In this document: piece after piece, positions 54,687-64,000 of the stretch
Position numbering within the stretch: the first letter of the stretch is position 1
Layout: each line of letters starts with the position of its first letter
Assembly: GCA_003988795.1 (NCBI GenBank)
Contig: QYAK01000019.1
Coordinates: 434,001 to 498,000 of the forward strand
Source of the DNA: Proliferodiscus dingleyae
Taxonomy: Eukaryota; Ascomycota; Leotiomycetes; Helotiales; Lachnaceae
Direction: 5' to 3'
DNA: 64,000 nucleotides
Program-made: the position numbers and the translations under genes
Notes under the pieces: model-generated
The model's input: only the letters and a program-made list of their open reading frames with translations
What the model was told of the DNA's origin: nothing
Database searches by the model: none

Positions 54687-55576
54687 GTCTCGGACTTAAG
54701 AAGCGATGGTGATCTATGTGACGCATTTTGCAGCAAGGCGTCCGCCGTCTCTTAGGGCTGCAGGAGTCAGGGGTGCAGAATTCCTCTCGCTAGCAACTTT
54801 CGAAGTGTAATAAATGTTCGAATTAGGAAAATGTATCTACATGTTGAAGAGTTCACCGATTACTTTTGTTGGGACCAAAGCCGAGTCGCCACTAGACATG
54901 CACCTGCAGTCATCTACACAATTCGGTTGTTTCTCATACACATATAAAGTATAACCGGCCTGTCGGCTGCCGCCCGCTCCCCCTCGCCCTCGCTGCTTGG
55001 ACCCCAAAGAAGCTAATGAGGTCCAGTACGTACGATACGTTACAACTCAATAATATCGTGCTTACGTTGGAGCAATGCTCGACATCACTGGTCAGCTAAA
55101 CGATGCCGAGGCATTGACGACTCCTTTTACATCAATTCTACATGGTGATCTGTCGCTGCCGTTAGTCAAAGCACTGCTGGCATGCGTGCGGGATTCATTT
55201 GACAGTCCAGCGAGCTTGTCAGCAGAAAGGTCGGAGATGAGGTGCGAGGGAGCCGATGGCAGAAGCCATCTAGCGATGACAAAGAAAAGTCCACCGCATG
55301 TAAAAGCGGGCTTTAGGCAGGTTTAATCCTGTTTAGGTAACTACCATCATGAGTAAGCTGCCGGATCTAGATTACAAAACAACACGAGCGATCCGACCCA
55401 TATGGAGACCCTGCAAGGCAGAACAAGGCCCAACACGCCATAGGGCGAAGCGCAGGGTATGGGCGTGGTAGGACCGAGGAGGGCAGGCATCGCATCACAA
55501 GTCCGCACCAGAGGAAATTTCCAACGTCCATTGAGCCAGCAGCCATCATCAAATGGACCGACGGCTCGCAGGCTTA

Positions 55577-55624
55577 GGCTCATGCTCATGCTCATGCTCA
55601 TGCTCCTGCTCAGGCTCAGGCTCA
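55577..55624. repeat. 6-bp tandem repeat, eight copies
   Basis: Eight copies of TGCTCA or GGCTCA, non-coding. Confidence 0.85.
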
Positions 55625-56276
55625 AGCCCATACCACTGCTATCAGCCCATTTGCTCGAGCACCGCAACTTGACAGCAAACTGCACTACGTAACCTTACGC
55701 CCCTACTCCTTCCTCCCATCCTACTCCACCAGAGTACTTCCATGTACTGTTTTTGTGCCATATTCCTTCTTCCCGGACTCTGCCCCTCCCCTTTCCATCC
55801 ATACCAGACCCGTGCAGATCAGCGCCGCTTGACGGGGGTTTGAGTGTATCTACGGAAGAAACAAGGCGCAGAGCACAGGGCACAGAGCACAGGGTACACA
55901 GTACATGTACCGGTACCGATCTCACGCGTCGCGTTGCGACATTGGCTGACAGAGAGCTTGTCGGCACAAAGTTGCAGCGTGGGTAAGTCGATTACAGGAC
56001 CACCCAGGACGATTGGACTGTGCGTCTGCATCTCTTAGATCCGAGTTTGTGGAATCATGTAAGCAAATCTTCTCTGCATACTCCATGTACACGTTCCTCA
56101 TCTCTCTTCGAAAACGAGCTGCGACACTCATCAATTGTGAACGAAGAACGTGGTGACTTCCTCCGATCTGCCCCGCCCGAAGTCCGAGATCTGTCGAAAA
56201 TTTCCATTGGAACAGGCCCAATGGATGGGATCATTTTGGAAAATCTCAGCACGATATAGGCATCTGGAGTGTGGTG

Positions 56277-58484
56277 ATGGATGCTCGAGTGGCGGACGAT
56301 GCGCAGAGACGGTCAAGCCTCAAGCGTCCTTGGGATCAGGACAGCTCAGTAGCAGGAAAACACAATAGGTGGCAGAATCCTTCTTTACCTCCAATCGATG
56401 CCGTCCCCTACCAGAGACTGCAGTTACCACAAAGCACGGAGGCGTCACCAGCATCACACATTCCGTATGGGCACGAACCGGCAGAAACTGGTATCAAGAG
56501 ACCTAGATACAGTTTGGAAGAACAAGAGCTCCTCTCCGGGAAAAGGATAGGGTTGGATGGCGAGCTACTGCACCAGCGGCCGACAAGTATGTCGAACAAG
56601 ACACTCTCTTCCACCGAAATATCATATGATTACTAATACAGTGGCGGCACTCTAGACTCCATACACAACAACCGCAGCCCAAGTCAAGTCGCTTCAGGGT
56701 CACCAAGCATCTATTCAAAACAGAGAGGCAATGCATGGGACGACGGGGAGTCTGTGCAGCCATCCAGTGCTCAGGAGACATCCAATCTATGTCATCGATG
56801 CAGAAGATCACTCAATCGAGATGTGAACCTGTTGGAAGATTGTGAGGACTGCAAGAGGAACCCGGAGTTAGCCTATGTCACCCAAGCCGCTGCATCAGGG
56901 CTTACTCAGCTGGCGGAGACCCTTGAATCCGGTATCTCATCCGAGCAAAGAGGTGTCATTCGAGTGAGTTGGCCTTGTTACCCCACAGTCATCCCGTGTC
57001 TCTACCGAAGAATCTGGCTAAGTTGGAACCCACGATAGACTCCTGGGCTGTTTGATGTCGGGTCTGACTGTCCCCCAATAGCTCTGTTTGGCCTGAAGCA
57101 AACCCTGAACTGGCTTCTCGGGAGAATTAATCATCTGAATGATATAGCTAACAAATTAGTGTCACACCTCCCCCCCGAGACACTACTGGATATTCGCCAG
57201 AGCCACACCACAAATGGCACTAAACCACGAGAAAGCCTCACTCATACAATGAAAAGAAAAGTTGAGCCCGAACTAGAGAATGGACCCAGAGCAAGATCTG
57301 ATGCCTTTGATCAAATTACTGATCCTCATCGGCAAGAGAGATGGAGGTCTACACCCAGAGAAGAGTTACCGTCAATCAGATCACAATCAGATCATTATTC
57401 CCATCATCCAGTCGACGGTTTGAGTAGAGGGAAAATTATGAATCCTCCGCCGGCACCAACATCGACACGCCAATTGCCCTCTCCACCTGGTCGGTCACTT
57501 GCTTCGCCCTCGTCACTCAACTTCCCTTCACCTTCGCCTGCTTCCTATGGAAGCACATCGCAACCAGTCAACCTTCCACCTCCATCCAGTCTTCATCAGT
57601 CGAACTCAAACAATTATCTACCACCGATAGGTTCTTCGCCATCTTCAGATACCGCCTTGCAGGCTCATACGGCGGCCCTACAGCATGAAGTATCGGTCCA
57701 GAAGATTGCATATGGCTCACTACAAAGCGAGCACGACAAGCTACTTGCTGCCTACTCACGTTCCCAGACGCGTGCCAGCGCGCTAGAGAAGAAGCACAAT
57801 GTGTCCGATGCGGAGATCATAAGCTTGACCGAGGAGAAGCTGAGATTGCAAGCTCAAGTTCTTGACCTGGAAAGAGACGTGGAAGATTTGACTCGAAGTA
57901 GAGATGAGTCTAGGCAGTCTGCAGTGAAGGAGGCGGCTCAATATGTTGAAATCGTCCAGCGCGCAAGCCAATTGGAACAGAAGACTATGGAAGAGCGAAG
58001 ATCTTGGACTATGCTGAGGGGGGAAATGGAAAAGAAGATAGAAGCATTGAAGAAGAATGGACGGAGGGCAGTGACAGACCCTCTGAGTGCTGCGCCTACC
58101 CCTCCATCGATATCGATCGATGGACCCGAGGCTCCAGCTGCTCTACCAGGTTCTCCAGTTATGCTCAAGGTTGAACCAACAAGCGAACCTTCTAGTCAAG
58201 TCGAGGGCCAGCTAGCCGATGAACCTCCTACATACCAAATACCTACAACCCAGAATGCGGCAGCAATACCGGTAGAATCCGCCAGCCTAGCATCATCCCT
58301 TCAGGAAGAAGTCGGGCGACTCCAACACCGATGCACAGGTTTGGAAGAGACACTGCGCGCCGTCAGGGAAGAGAATCGCTCCATGGAAGAAATGGTCGAA
58401 GGCCTAAGTCGTGCGAGCAAGAGAATAGCAGACAAAGCCAACGACGCTTTGGGAGGAGAGACTGAAGAAATTTCATCTTCTTGA
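56277..58484 (+). CDS. Coiled-coil protein with small Cys-rich motif
   Basis: Three exons: 56277-56586, 56656-56963, 57039-58484; introns of 69 and 75 nt; spliced 2064 nt, 687 aa. For intron 1 the first AG (56641) leads to a stop; the second (56655) keeps the frame and is used. Exon 2 has LCHRCRRSLNRDVNLLEDCEDCKRNP, a C-x2-C...C-x2-C pattern that may bind one zinc, then helices. Exon 3 begins TPGLFDVGSDCPPIALFGLKQTLNWLLGRINHLNDIANKLV, a conserved-looking helical block, then a Pro/Ser-rich disordered part and a long coiled coil at about 485-590 (EKLRLQAQVLDLERDVEDLTRSRDE). A last helix ends near the C-terminus. Family not recognised; the zinc motif and coiled coil suggest a nuclear or scaffold protein, but this is a guess. 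Confidence 0.75.
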
Positions 58485-59675
58485 ACATTGTATTTTGCTG
58501 GGAATTTATTGCACCTGTACACTTTTTTATACATGCATAGCGTTGTTCTATAGTCATTGGGGGGCGTTCCTAGCAAGATTGGGCGGGCAGCATACTTGCA
58601 GAGCTGTGTAGTCAAGGCTCATGCTAATGTACTGTACATGAATTGGCTGTCTAATATGGCCAGGCGTATATGAGAATAATTACGAGCAAAGCGATAGTGT
58701 TTGAGCAGTTTTGAGCTGTAGGAAACACCTGCGAGTGAAGAGCATCTCGAACGAAAACACAAGGTGAGATCCACATACAACAAAAAGACCAAGAACAGTC
58801 CAGACCCAAACCGATACTGTAACCCTGCCATGCGCCTACCACCACACCAACGCAACGGCCCTGCCCGCAGCGCCAGCAGCCACCAAAACCAATCCGCGCA
58901 TCCAAGACTGTCAATGTCAACGTCTTCCATCGTTCGGCGGCACGCAGCACAAGCCAGTCCCGAAAAGGAGTTGAATCCTACTGCCCTTGCTTGCATCGCG
59001 ACACACCTCAAACCCTTTTTGCGGGTGAAAAGGTGGGCTCGTGGTGGCATGATTTCTCGAACTGGCGACCAGTGGGGAGAAGAGGGACATGATTCGAAAC
59101 AAAAAAAAACGCTGGATCCAGCCTCCTGCCCGCTCGGAGACAACATGGGGGCCTGGTTGAGAACCTGAGTGTAATGGGATCATGGTGCGAGGCGTCGCCC
59201 CCTTTCCGAAACGCACCGTGCGGCAGTTCTCGTACATCCAGCTCGTTAAGCTTCACACTCTTCGCTTCATGTCACCTCACCTCACCTCCCCCCAAAAATA
59301 AACACTGTCCCTTGTCTTTGTCCTCTGTAGTAAAAGTTCTTTTTCGCTTTATGAACATCTTTCTTACTGCCATTTTCTCACTTGGTCTTTTTTTTTTTGA
59401 AAGGAGTCAGAATATATACCCTGTATTATATTACCACTTTGCAGTAGCCCCCCTCCTACTTTACTACTTGGGTGCTTCTGTTGAACGGATTCCCCATCTG
59501 TCCTGTCTTTTGCTGTTATCTGTTCCGAATCCGCAGTACATCGCCCTCGATTACATAGAGTACACCTTCTCTGGTACACTCACACACACTTTTCTCTCTC
59601 ACTCTTTGCGCATCTCTCCATACTACATCACATCGCCATCACCATCACCATCACAACTGCAACCACAAAGTAACA
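58485..59675. other. Intergenic region
   Basis: About 1.2 kb. Frames on both strands (58619-59146 minus, 59174-59845 plus) are mutually contradictory and lack family-like sequence. The last 300 nt before 59676 are pyrimidine-rich, typical of a strongly expressed fungal gene leader. Confidence 0.5.
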
Positions 59676-59918
59676 ATGGGCCAAGCATTCTCCGGCCCCA
59701 ACGCCTTCAAATTCTTCGGCTTCACGCCCCAGGCCACGGCCGTCCTACAACGCACGCCCTTTCTCCTTGTCATCCTCGTGCTTGTCCTGGTGGGCATGAT
59801 CGCCCTGGGGGTTGTGGCATGGTATATACACTTTGTGACGAGTAAGGTGTACGCGAAGCCCAAGGAGAAGAAGGCTGCTGGCAATAGCAAGTTGGGGGGT
59901 CTGTTAGGGAGGAAGTAG
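59676..59918 (+). CDS. Small single-pass membrane protein
   Basis: Single exon, 80 aa. Residues 1-26 are polar with aromatic residues (MGQAFSGPNAFKFFGFTPQ), residues about 29-53 form one strong membrane segment (LLVILVLVLVGMIALGVVAWYIHFV), and the tail is Lys/Gly-rich (KPKEKKAAG, GGLLGRK). MGQ at the start could be an N-myristoylation site. The long pyrimidine-rich leader and good ATG context (ACAATGGG) support expression. No family recognised; it looks like a fungal-specific small protein. Confidence 0.7.
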   Translation: MGQAFSGPNAFKFFGFTPQATAVLQRTPFLLVILVLVLVGMIALGVVAWYIHFVTSKVYAKPKEKKAAGNSKLGGLLGRK

Positions 59919-61175
59919 GGAGAGGAATGAGGGAGAGTGGGAAGATGGGGCGGGTGTGGGGAAGGGCGAGGAGGGGAATAGGAGGAGGGTAGAGAATCGA
60001 AAGGGAGAGAAGAGGCATGAACGGCGAGGGGAAGGGGAAGGGGAAGATGGATATAGAAGGACTGGCCACGATGCATACGATGTGTTCTGCCGGAGAGGGC
60101 GCGAGAAAGAGACCGTAGGAGCCAACATCCCTTCATCCACCCGACATACTGGAAGAATGATTTCTTTTCTTTTTTTGCGCAGAGCGCTATACATATTCTG
60201 CAGACGATCGATCGAACAAACATTCCCGGTGTTAGGAGTGCGCAGGATAAACGACACTTATCTCACCATGGGGGGGCATAATAGACCAAAGACAGTTTTT
60301 GGGGAGGGGGCGAACGATAGAACTTTTGTTTTGGATCGATTTCTTTTATATTCAATTGCCAGCTGGCAATAACCGGTGCCCAGGCTCAAGGATTTATCTA
60401 CCAGATTTACATTCTAGCCAAAAGAGTGATCTTCACTCTCATAGCTATCCAAATGAAAGAGAAGAAAAAATTAGATATGTCATACATACCAACAGAACTT
60501 TTCGTGAACAGCGAAAAGAGAAGAAACATTAGTGCTCCCCTTTTCTTCCCTTCTTTCATGACAGTGGTCGGTGGAATCTAATTCTAATCGCCCAGCCCAG
60601 CTTCCCTCCAATACCCTCTCCTCTCTCTCTCTCTTCTTCTCTTATCACAACAATGCTAAGTGATTGCGTGTACTGAAACTCCGCTTATACGTTTTCGGGC
60701 ACGAGATAAGCTCCGAATGCTTTCACACGGCCCAACGTTGTGAAACGGCTCCCCTTTTATTTCGAGTCTGTGCCGGCACAGCACCTTGCGAGTGGTGCTT
60801 TCTCTTTACTATATGTGAGGGACAGCATGTGAAATTTTGTCTGGTTGCGTTTCAATACTGTGTACAGTGATGAATTATTCACGAAAGAAAAAAGAATGGG
60901 AAATGTGAAGGTGGCACAAGAATGATGGTTGGTAGGGTAACATATACAGCAAGTTAGATTCATAAGACTACAACCTGGACGTAGAATTTGATATCCCTTT
61001 TTCGTTCTCTCTCATAATGTATCCAACTCATACTCCCCATTTCACCACTAGAAGGCAGTACTCATCAGGTTAAACAAAGTCGTATACTCAATGCAATTCC
61101 CGCAAACCAAGCCGTGAGCCACGTAGTCCACAAAACGCCAATAACCCAACTACATAAACACACGAATGTGAAAGT
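59919..61175. other. Convergent spacer
   Basis: About 1.25 kb between the convergent ends of the small membrane-protein gene and pacC. Purine-rich at 59930-60060 and CT-rich at 60620-60645. No gene seen. Confidence 0.5.
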
Positions 61176-63129
61176 TTAATCATCGTCTGCTCGGAGAGAA
61201 GGATAAAGACCCTCTGAGCTTCTCTCAGGCGCGAATTTGGTTTGGCCCGTGCCGCTCATCTCAGTATCCTCTCTCTCTCCATCATCATACTGCCCATGCT
61301 TGAGGCGGTCTCGGATCAACTCGCGCAGTGCCTCGATGACACGGATATTCTCAATCCACAGTTCCTCAGCCCGATCCTTGGCACTATCGACCGAGCTGTC
61401 GCCACCTTCGGAGAGAGCGCTGGGAGAGCTGACGCCAGAAAGAGCAGGGTCAATGTTACTCGACAGAGTAGATTTGACTAGACGAGGCGTTGTTTCTCTG
61501 GGCGAGGAACTGTGCGAGTCGTCTGAGGATGTGTCCATCATGGAGATGTCACGTGGTTGAGCACTTCTCTGTAGCATGCCGCCTGAATAACGACGTCGAG
61601 GATCGCTGTCGAAATTCGTGCCTAAGGTGGATGCAGGTGCTGTAGATGAGTGTGGAGAGTACCCAACAGTTACCGCTGGTAGGCTTGGGTAAGCAGCTGT
61701 TGATGCAGAGCTGTGTCTTGAGGTTGGAGACAGGCCTTGAGAAGAGGCGGGCGAATGACCAGATGTATATGAGACTGAACTCGAGGGCGGAGTCAAAGCT
61801 GGAGTACCTGAAGCATTCGATTGCGTAGACTGAGTGGCCATCATTGGTGCAGTTACATGTGATGAGGAGACATGTGAACCCATCTGATGGCCAAGGCCTT
61901 GCAGAGCTGTTTGCGGCGGTGAGTGGCTTGACCTGAAGTTGACGGCTTGGTGAGTGTAGTGAGCACCTGGTTGCTGAATACCTGCGGCAGCGGCAGCATT
62001 CGAGCTCTCATAGACAGTCGACTGCATCTGCTCCAGGAACTGATCGATGTTCATCAAATCATTCTTCGTTCTCAGATTCGGCATTGGTGGAAGTGCATAT
62101 TGATGTTGGGGCAGTGGACCTCCGTGTCCACCTCCATGGCCGTCAACAGAGACCAATTGAGGTCCGGCTGGAAGGTAATCGGTGATTCCTCCACCGTGGA
62201 TAGGGAGACCTTGCAATTGCATCAGTCTTTGGCCGACTTGTTGGTACGAAGTCGGATCGATGCTTCGGCGCTTAGCATCACCGAAAAAGTCGTTTAAGGC
62301 GTCATAACCACGCTTCCTGGCATCGTATGCGGCATGGTGACCTAGATCTCCACCATGATTTACAGGATAGTAGACGGGGCCGTACGATGATGGCTGAGGA
62401 GGAGCATAATATGCATTATGGCCATTTGGTTGAGGGTGGCCATAGTGTGGTTGGGCTGGGTGCATCTGGGCGCCATGATCATAGTAGCCTGTTGCAGTAG
62501 CTGCAAGATTTTGCAGGTTAGCGACCACTATTCGGGTGTCAGAAGTATGATTGGGGTACAACCAGTACTGTTGTCTCACGTACCTTTTCCACCTTGGTTA
62601 TATCCAGATCGAGGACCCCCGTGTTGTTCGGGCGATCGGAGGAGCACCGAGTCGTCGGCATGTGTCTATGATCATCAGCGGCTGCTTTTTCCGGACGTTC
62701 CCTAATAAGTGTACGTACCTTGACATGTTTCTTCAAGTCCTGAGGGCGCTTGAACGCCTTTCCGCAGAAATCACATTTGTGGGGCTTCAAGGGGACATGG
62801 ACCCGGATATGGGAGGTGATATGGTCACGCTTGACAGTCGTGGTGCGGCATGAGTTCCAGCCGCAGGTCAGGTTCAGATTGTTGGTGCTCTTGCGTCCAA
62901 CATGCTTCTCGCAGATGTGTTCCTGGATATATACTTAGAGACGAATACTACCAGGTGCGCCGAACTAGACACTTACAAATAGAGACTCTGCAGAAGTGCA
63001 CTTCTCACTGCACTTGTCCCATTGACACGAAAGATTGTCGTCTGTTGCGACACTCGGTCGAGGAGCCTCTGCTTGAGCAGCGGAAGTCTCCTGCTGCTGC
63101 TGCTGCTGCTGTTCCGGGGCCGTCGACAT
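61176..63129 (-). CDS. pacC: PacC/Rim101 pH-response zinc-finger transcription factor
   Basis: Four exons: 63129-62977, 62922-62719, 62665-62584, 62500-61176; introns of 54, 53 and 83 nt; spliced 1764 nt, 587 aa. A seven-Gln run follows the start. Three C2H2 fingers: LSCQWDKCSEKC...ICEKHVGRKSTNN (35-66), LTCGWNSCRTTTVKRDHITSHIRVH (about 69-93), HKCDFCGKAFKRPQDLKKHVKTH (about 99-122), then ADDSVLLRSPE as in known PacC proteins. Fingers 2 and 3 bind GCCARG. The rest is the regulatory part with two YPSL motifs (417-420 and 579-582), the type bound by PalA, and a DPRRRYSGGMLQR block between them, in the area of the signalling protease box. At alkaline pH the protein is cut by the Pal pathway and acts in the nucleus. 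Confidence 0.96.
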
Positions 63130-64000
63130 GGCGGGGTCCGACGGCAGTTGACAGATCGGGCGTCGACCAATCAGCGGGCGGTGGCTGTACGGATGGACTG
63201 ATGCACGGCGGTGGGTCGCGTCGTCAGAGGGAGTCTGTGTCTGTCTATACTCTTCTCAGCTCGAAGAGCCAAAGCAAGCGGTGATGTATATCTTCAAGTC
63301 GCGTTCTCAGAGCCCAAAATGTGAGCAGATGGTCTCTCCACGCAGGGCAACATTTCCAGGTGGGGAGGCAGAGGTTTAACTTGTACTCGCACCTTCCGCA
63401 GCTGAGCGGAAAATGTGTCGCGGAAGCACTAGCAATATCTTGGCAAAAAAGGCAGGTGCGACTCCATCAAGTTTTGGAGGGGAAGGAGCCGTAGATCAGC
63501 CGGGAATGGCCTCAACTTTTCCTATTCCATCCACATATCACCACTCGAGTAATTCAAGACGTGAATATAAAAACGTGCACCTTTTTGCAACGCTACCGTC
63601 TCTTGGCATTGTCTTGGCACGCTCAAAATTACACAGCCCCTTCTCAAAACAGCGCGTTGATTGGATAGCCAGCGGCGGATCGAGCTCATTTTCTGCAGTC
63701 CGCACAAGACCAAGGAATACCGCCCCGAGGCCAAGCTCGGAGGAGCTCTGAGGCCAAGATCAGCTTGCGTAAGTGTAGCATCTCATGGTGTGAGGTCGGG
63801 TTTCCGATGTGTCCGCAAGTCAGTCTCGTTGATACAGAACCAGATAAGCAACATGTGTGTTCCAATTTCACTGTGTAAGGACAGTTAAAATCCAACGCCG
63901 GAATTATGGGCGGTACAATGCCCAATCTGCAAGCTGCAAGACGATAAAAAGGTGTTGTTTCTTTTTCCTGTGCTCTTAGTACTCTTTAAGGCTAATCTAT
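63130..64000. other. Upstream region of pacC to window end
   Basis: About 870 nt of 5' flank and leader of pacC. It holds five PacC-type hexamers, listed separately. Short frames on both strands are not supported as genes. Confidence 0.5.
63439..63758. promoter_or_regulatory. Cluster of five PacC-binding consensus hexamers
   Basis: GCCAAG, a match to the PacC site GCCARG, occurs five times: CTTGGC (minus-strand sites) at 63439-63444, 63602-63607 and 63613-63618, and GCCAAG at 63730-63735 and 63753-63758. They lie about 310-630 nt upstream of the pacC start codon. A single specific hexamer would be expected about 0.4 times in 870 nt on both strands. The sites fit self-regulation of pacC by its product, known as alkaline-induced expression in Aspergillus. 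Confidence 0.65.

Larger units (their letters stand above)
54498..56276. other. Long intergenic region with small tandem repeats
   Basis: About 1.8 kb without a supported gene. Contains a 9-bp minisatellite (54633-54686) and a 6-bp repeat (55577-55624), and GC-rich stretches with only short frames. Likely the 3' UTR of CWC22 and a long 5' region of the next gene. Confidence 0.5.

Noticed and set aside
58619..59146. 175-aa minus-strand frame
   Set aside because: Overlaps other frames of equal length on the opposite strand and has no family-like sequence.

Overview
The window is nuclear DNA of a filamentous ascomycete (Pezizomycotina). Evidence: almost every gene is cut by 46-130 nt GT-AG introns with a CTRAC/CTAAY branch site 10-20 nt before the acceptor; the window holds a HET-domain gene, 2EXR-domain genes, DUF7924-like PD-(D/E)XK-fold genes, a secreted GH3 beta-glucosidase, a CE1 esterase and an orthologue of the pH regulator PacC. 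The gene mix resembles Leotiomycetes, but that is inference. No bacterial operons, CRISPR array, rRNA or tRNA gene was recognised. Exon borders were worked out by hand from splice signals, frame and family conservation. Fourteen multi-exon models close in frame (spliced length divisible by three).

Left part (1-12.4 kb), accessory-looking: a DUF7924-like PD-(D/E)XK protein, an unrecognised frame-interrupted gene, a CE1 acetylxylan/feruloyl esterase, then about 2.8 kb of gene-poor, AT-rich, repeat-bearing DNA with gene scraps, a second DUF7924-like gene, another gene-poor stretch and a HET incompatibility gene. 12.4-23 kb, secretion and metabolism: a 2.5 kb intergenic region leads into a seven-exon secreted beta-glucosidase, an alcohol-dehydrogenase/enoyl-reductase-like gene swollen by coding microsatellites, and a secreted arylsulfotransferase-family protein.

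23-34 kb: a protein joining a fungal signalling-type N-terminus, a coiled coil and a phosphotyrosine-phosphatase-like segment; two disordered proteins (one with a Cys-rich end); two 2EXR paralogues; a lipocalin-like protein. A decayed third 2EXR copy lies at 39 kb. 34.7-63 kb is mainly conserved housekeeping: Ku80 (DNA end joining) divergent from a TMEM205-like membrane protein, a TPR/SET-domain protein, a PHO13-type HAD phosphatase, 6-phosphogluconolactonase, a BCAS3-like WD40 protein, DPM2 (dolichol-phosphate-mannose synthase subunit) divergent from the splicing factor CWC22, a coiled-coil protein, a small membrane protein, and PacC with five consensus PacC-binding hexamers upstream of it.

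I found no multi-gene system that is clearly new. The most unusual single items are the phosphatase-like fusion at 23.4-25.2 kb, the PacC-site cluster at 63.4-63.8 kb, the microsatellite-expanded reductase at 18.9-20.4 kb, and the DUF7924/HET/2EXR accessory gene set.
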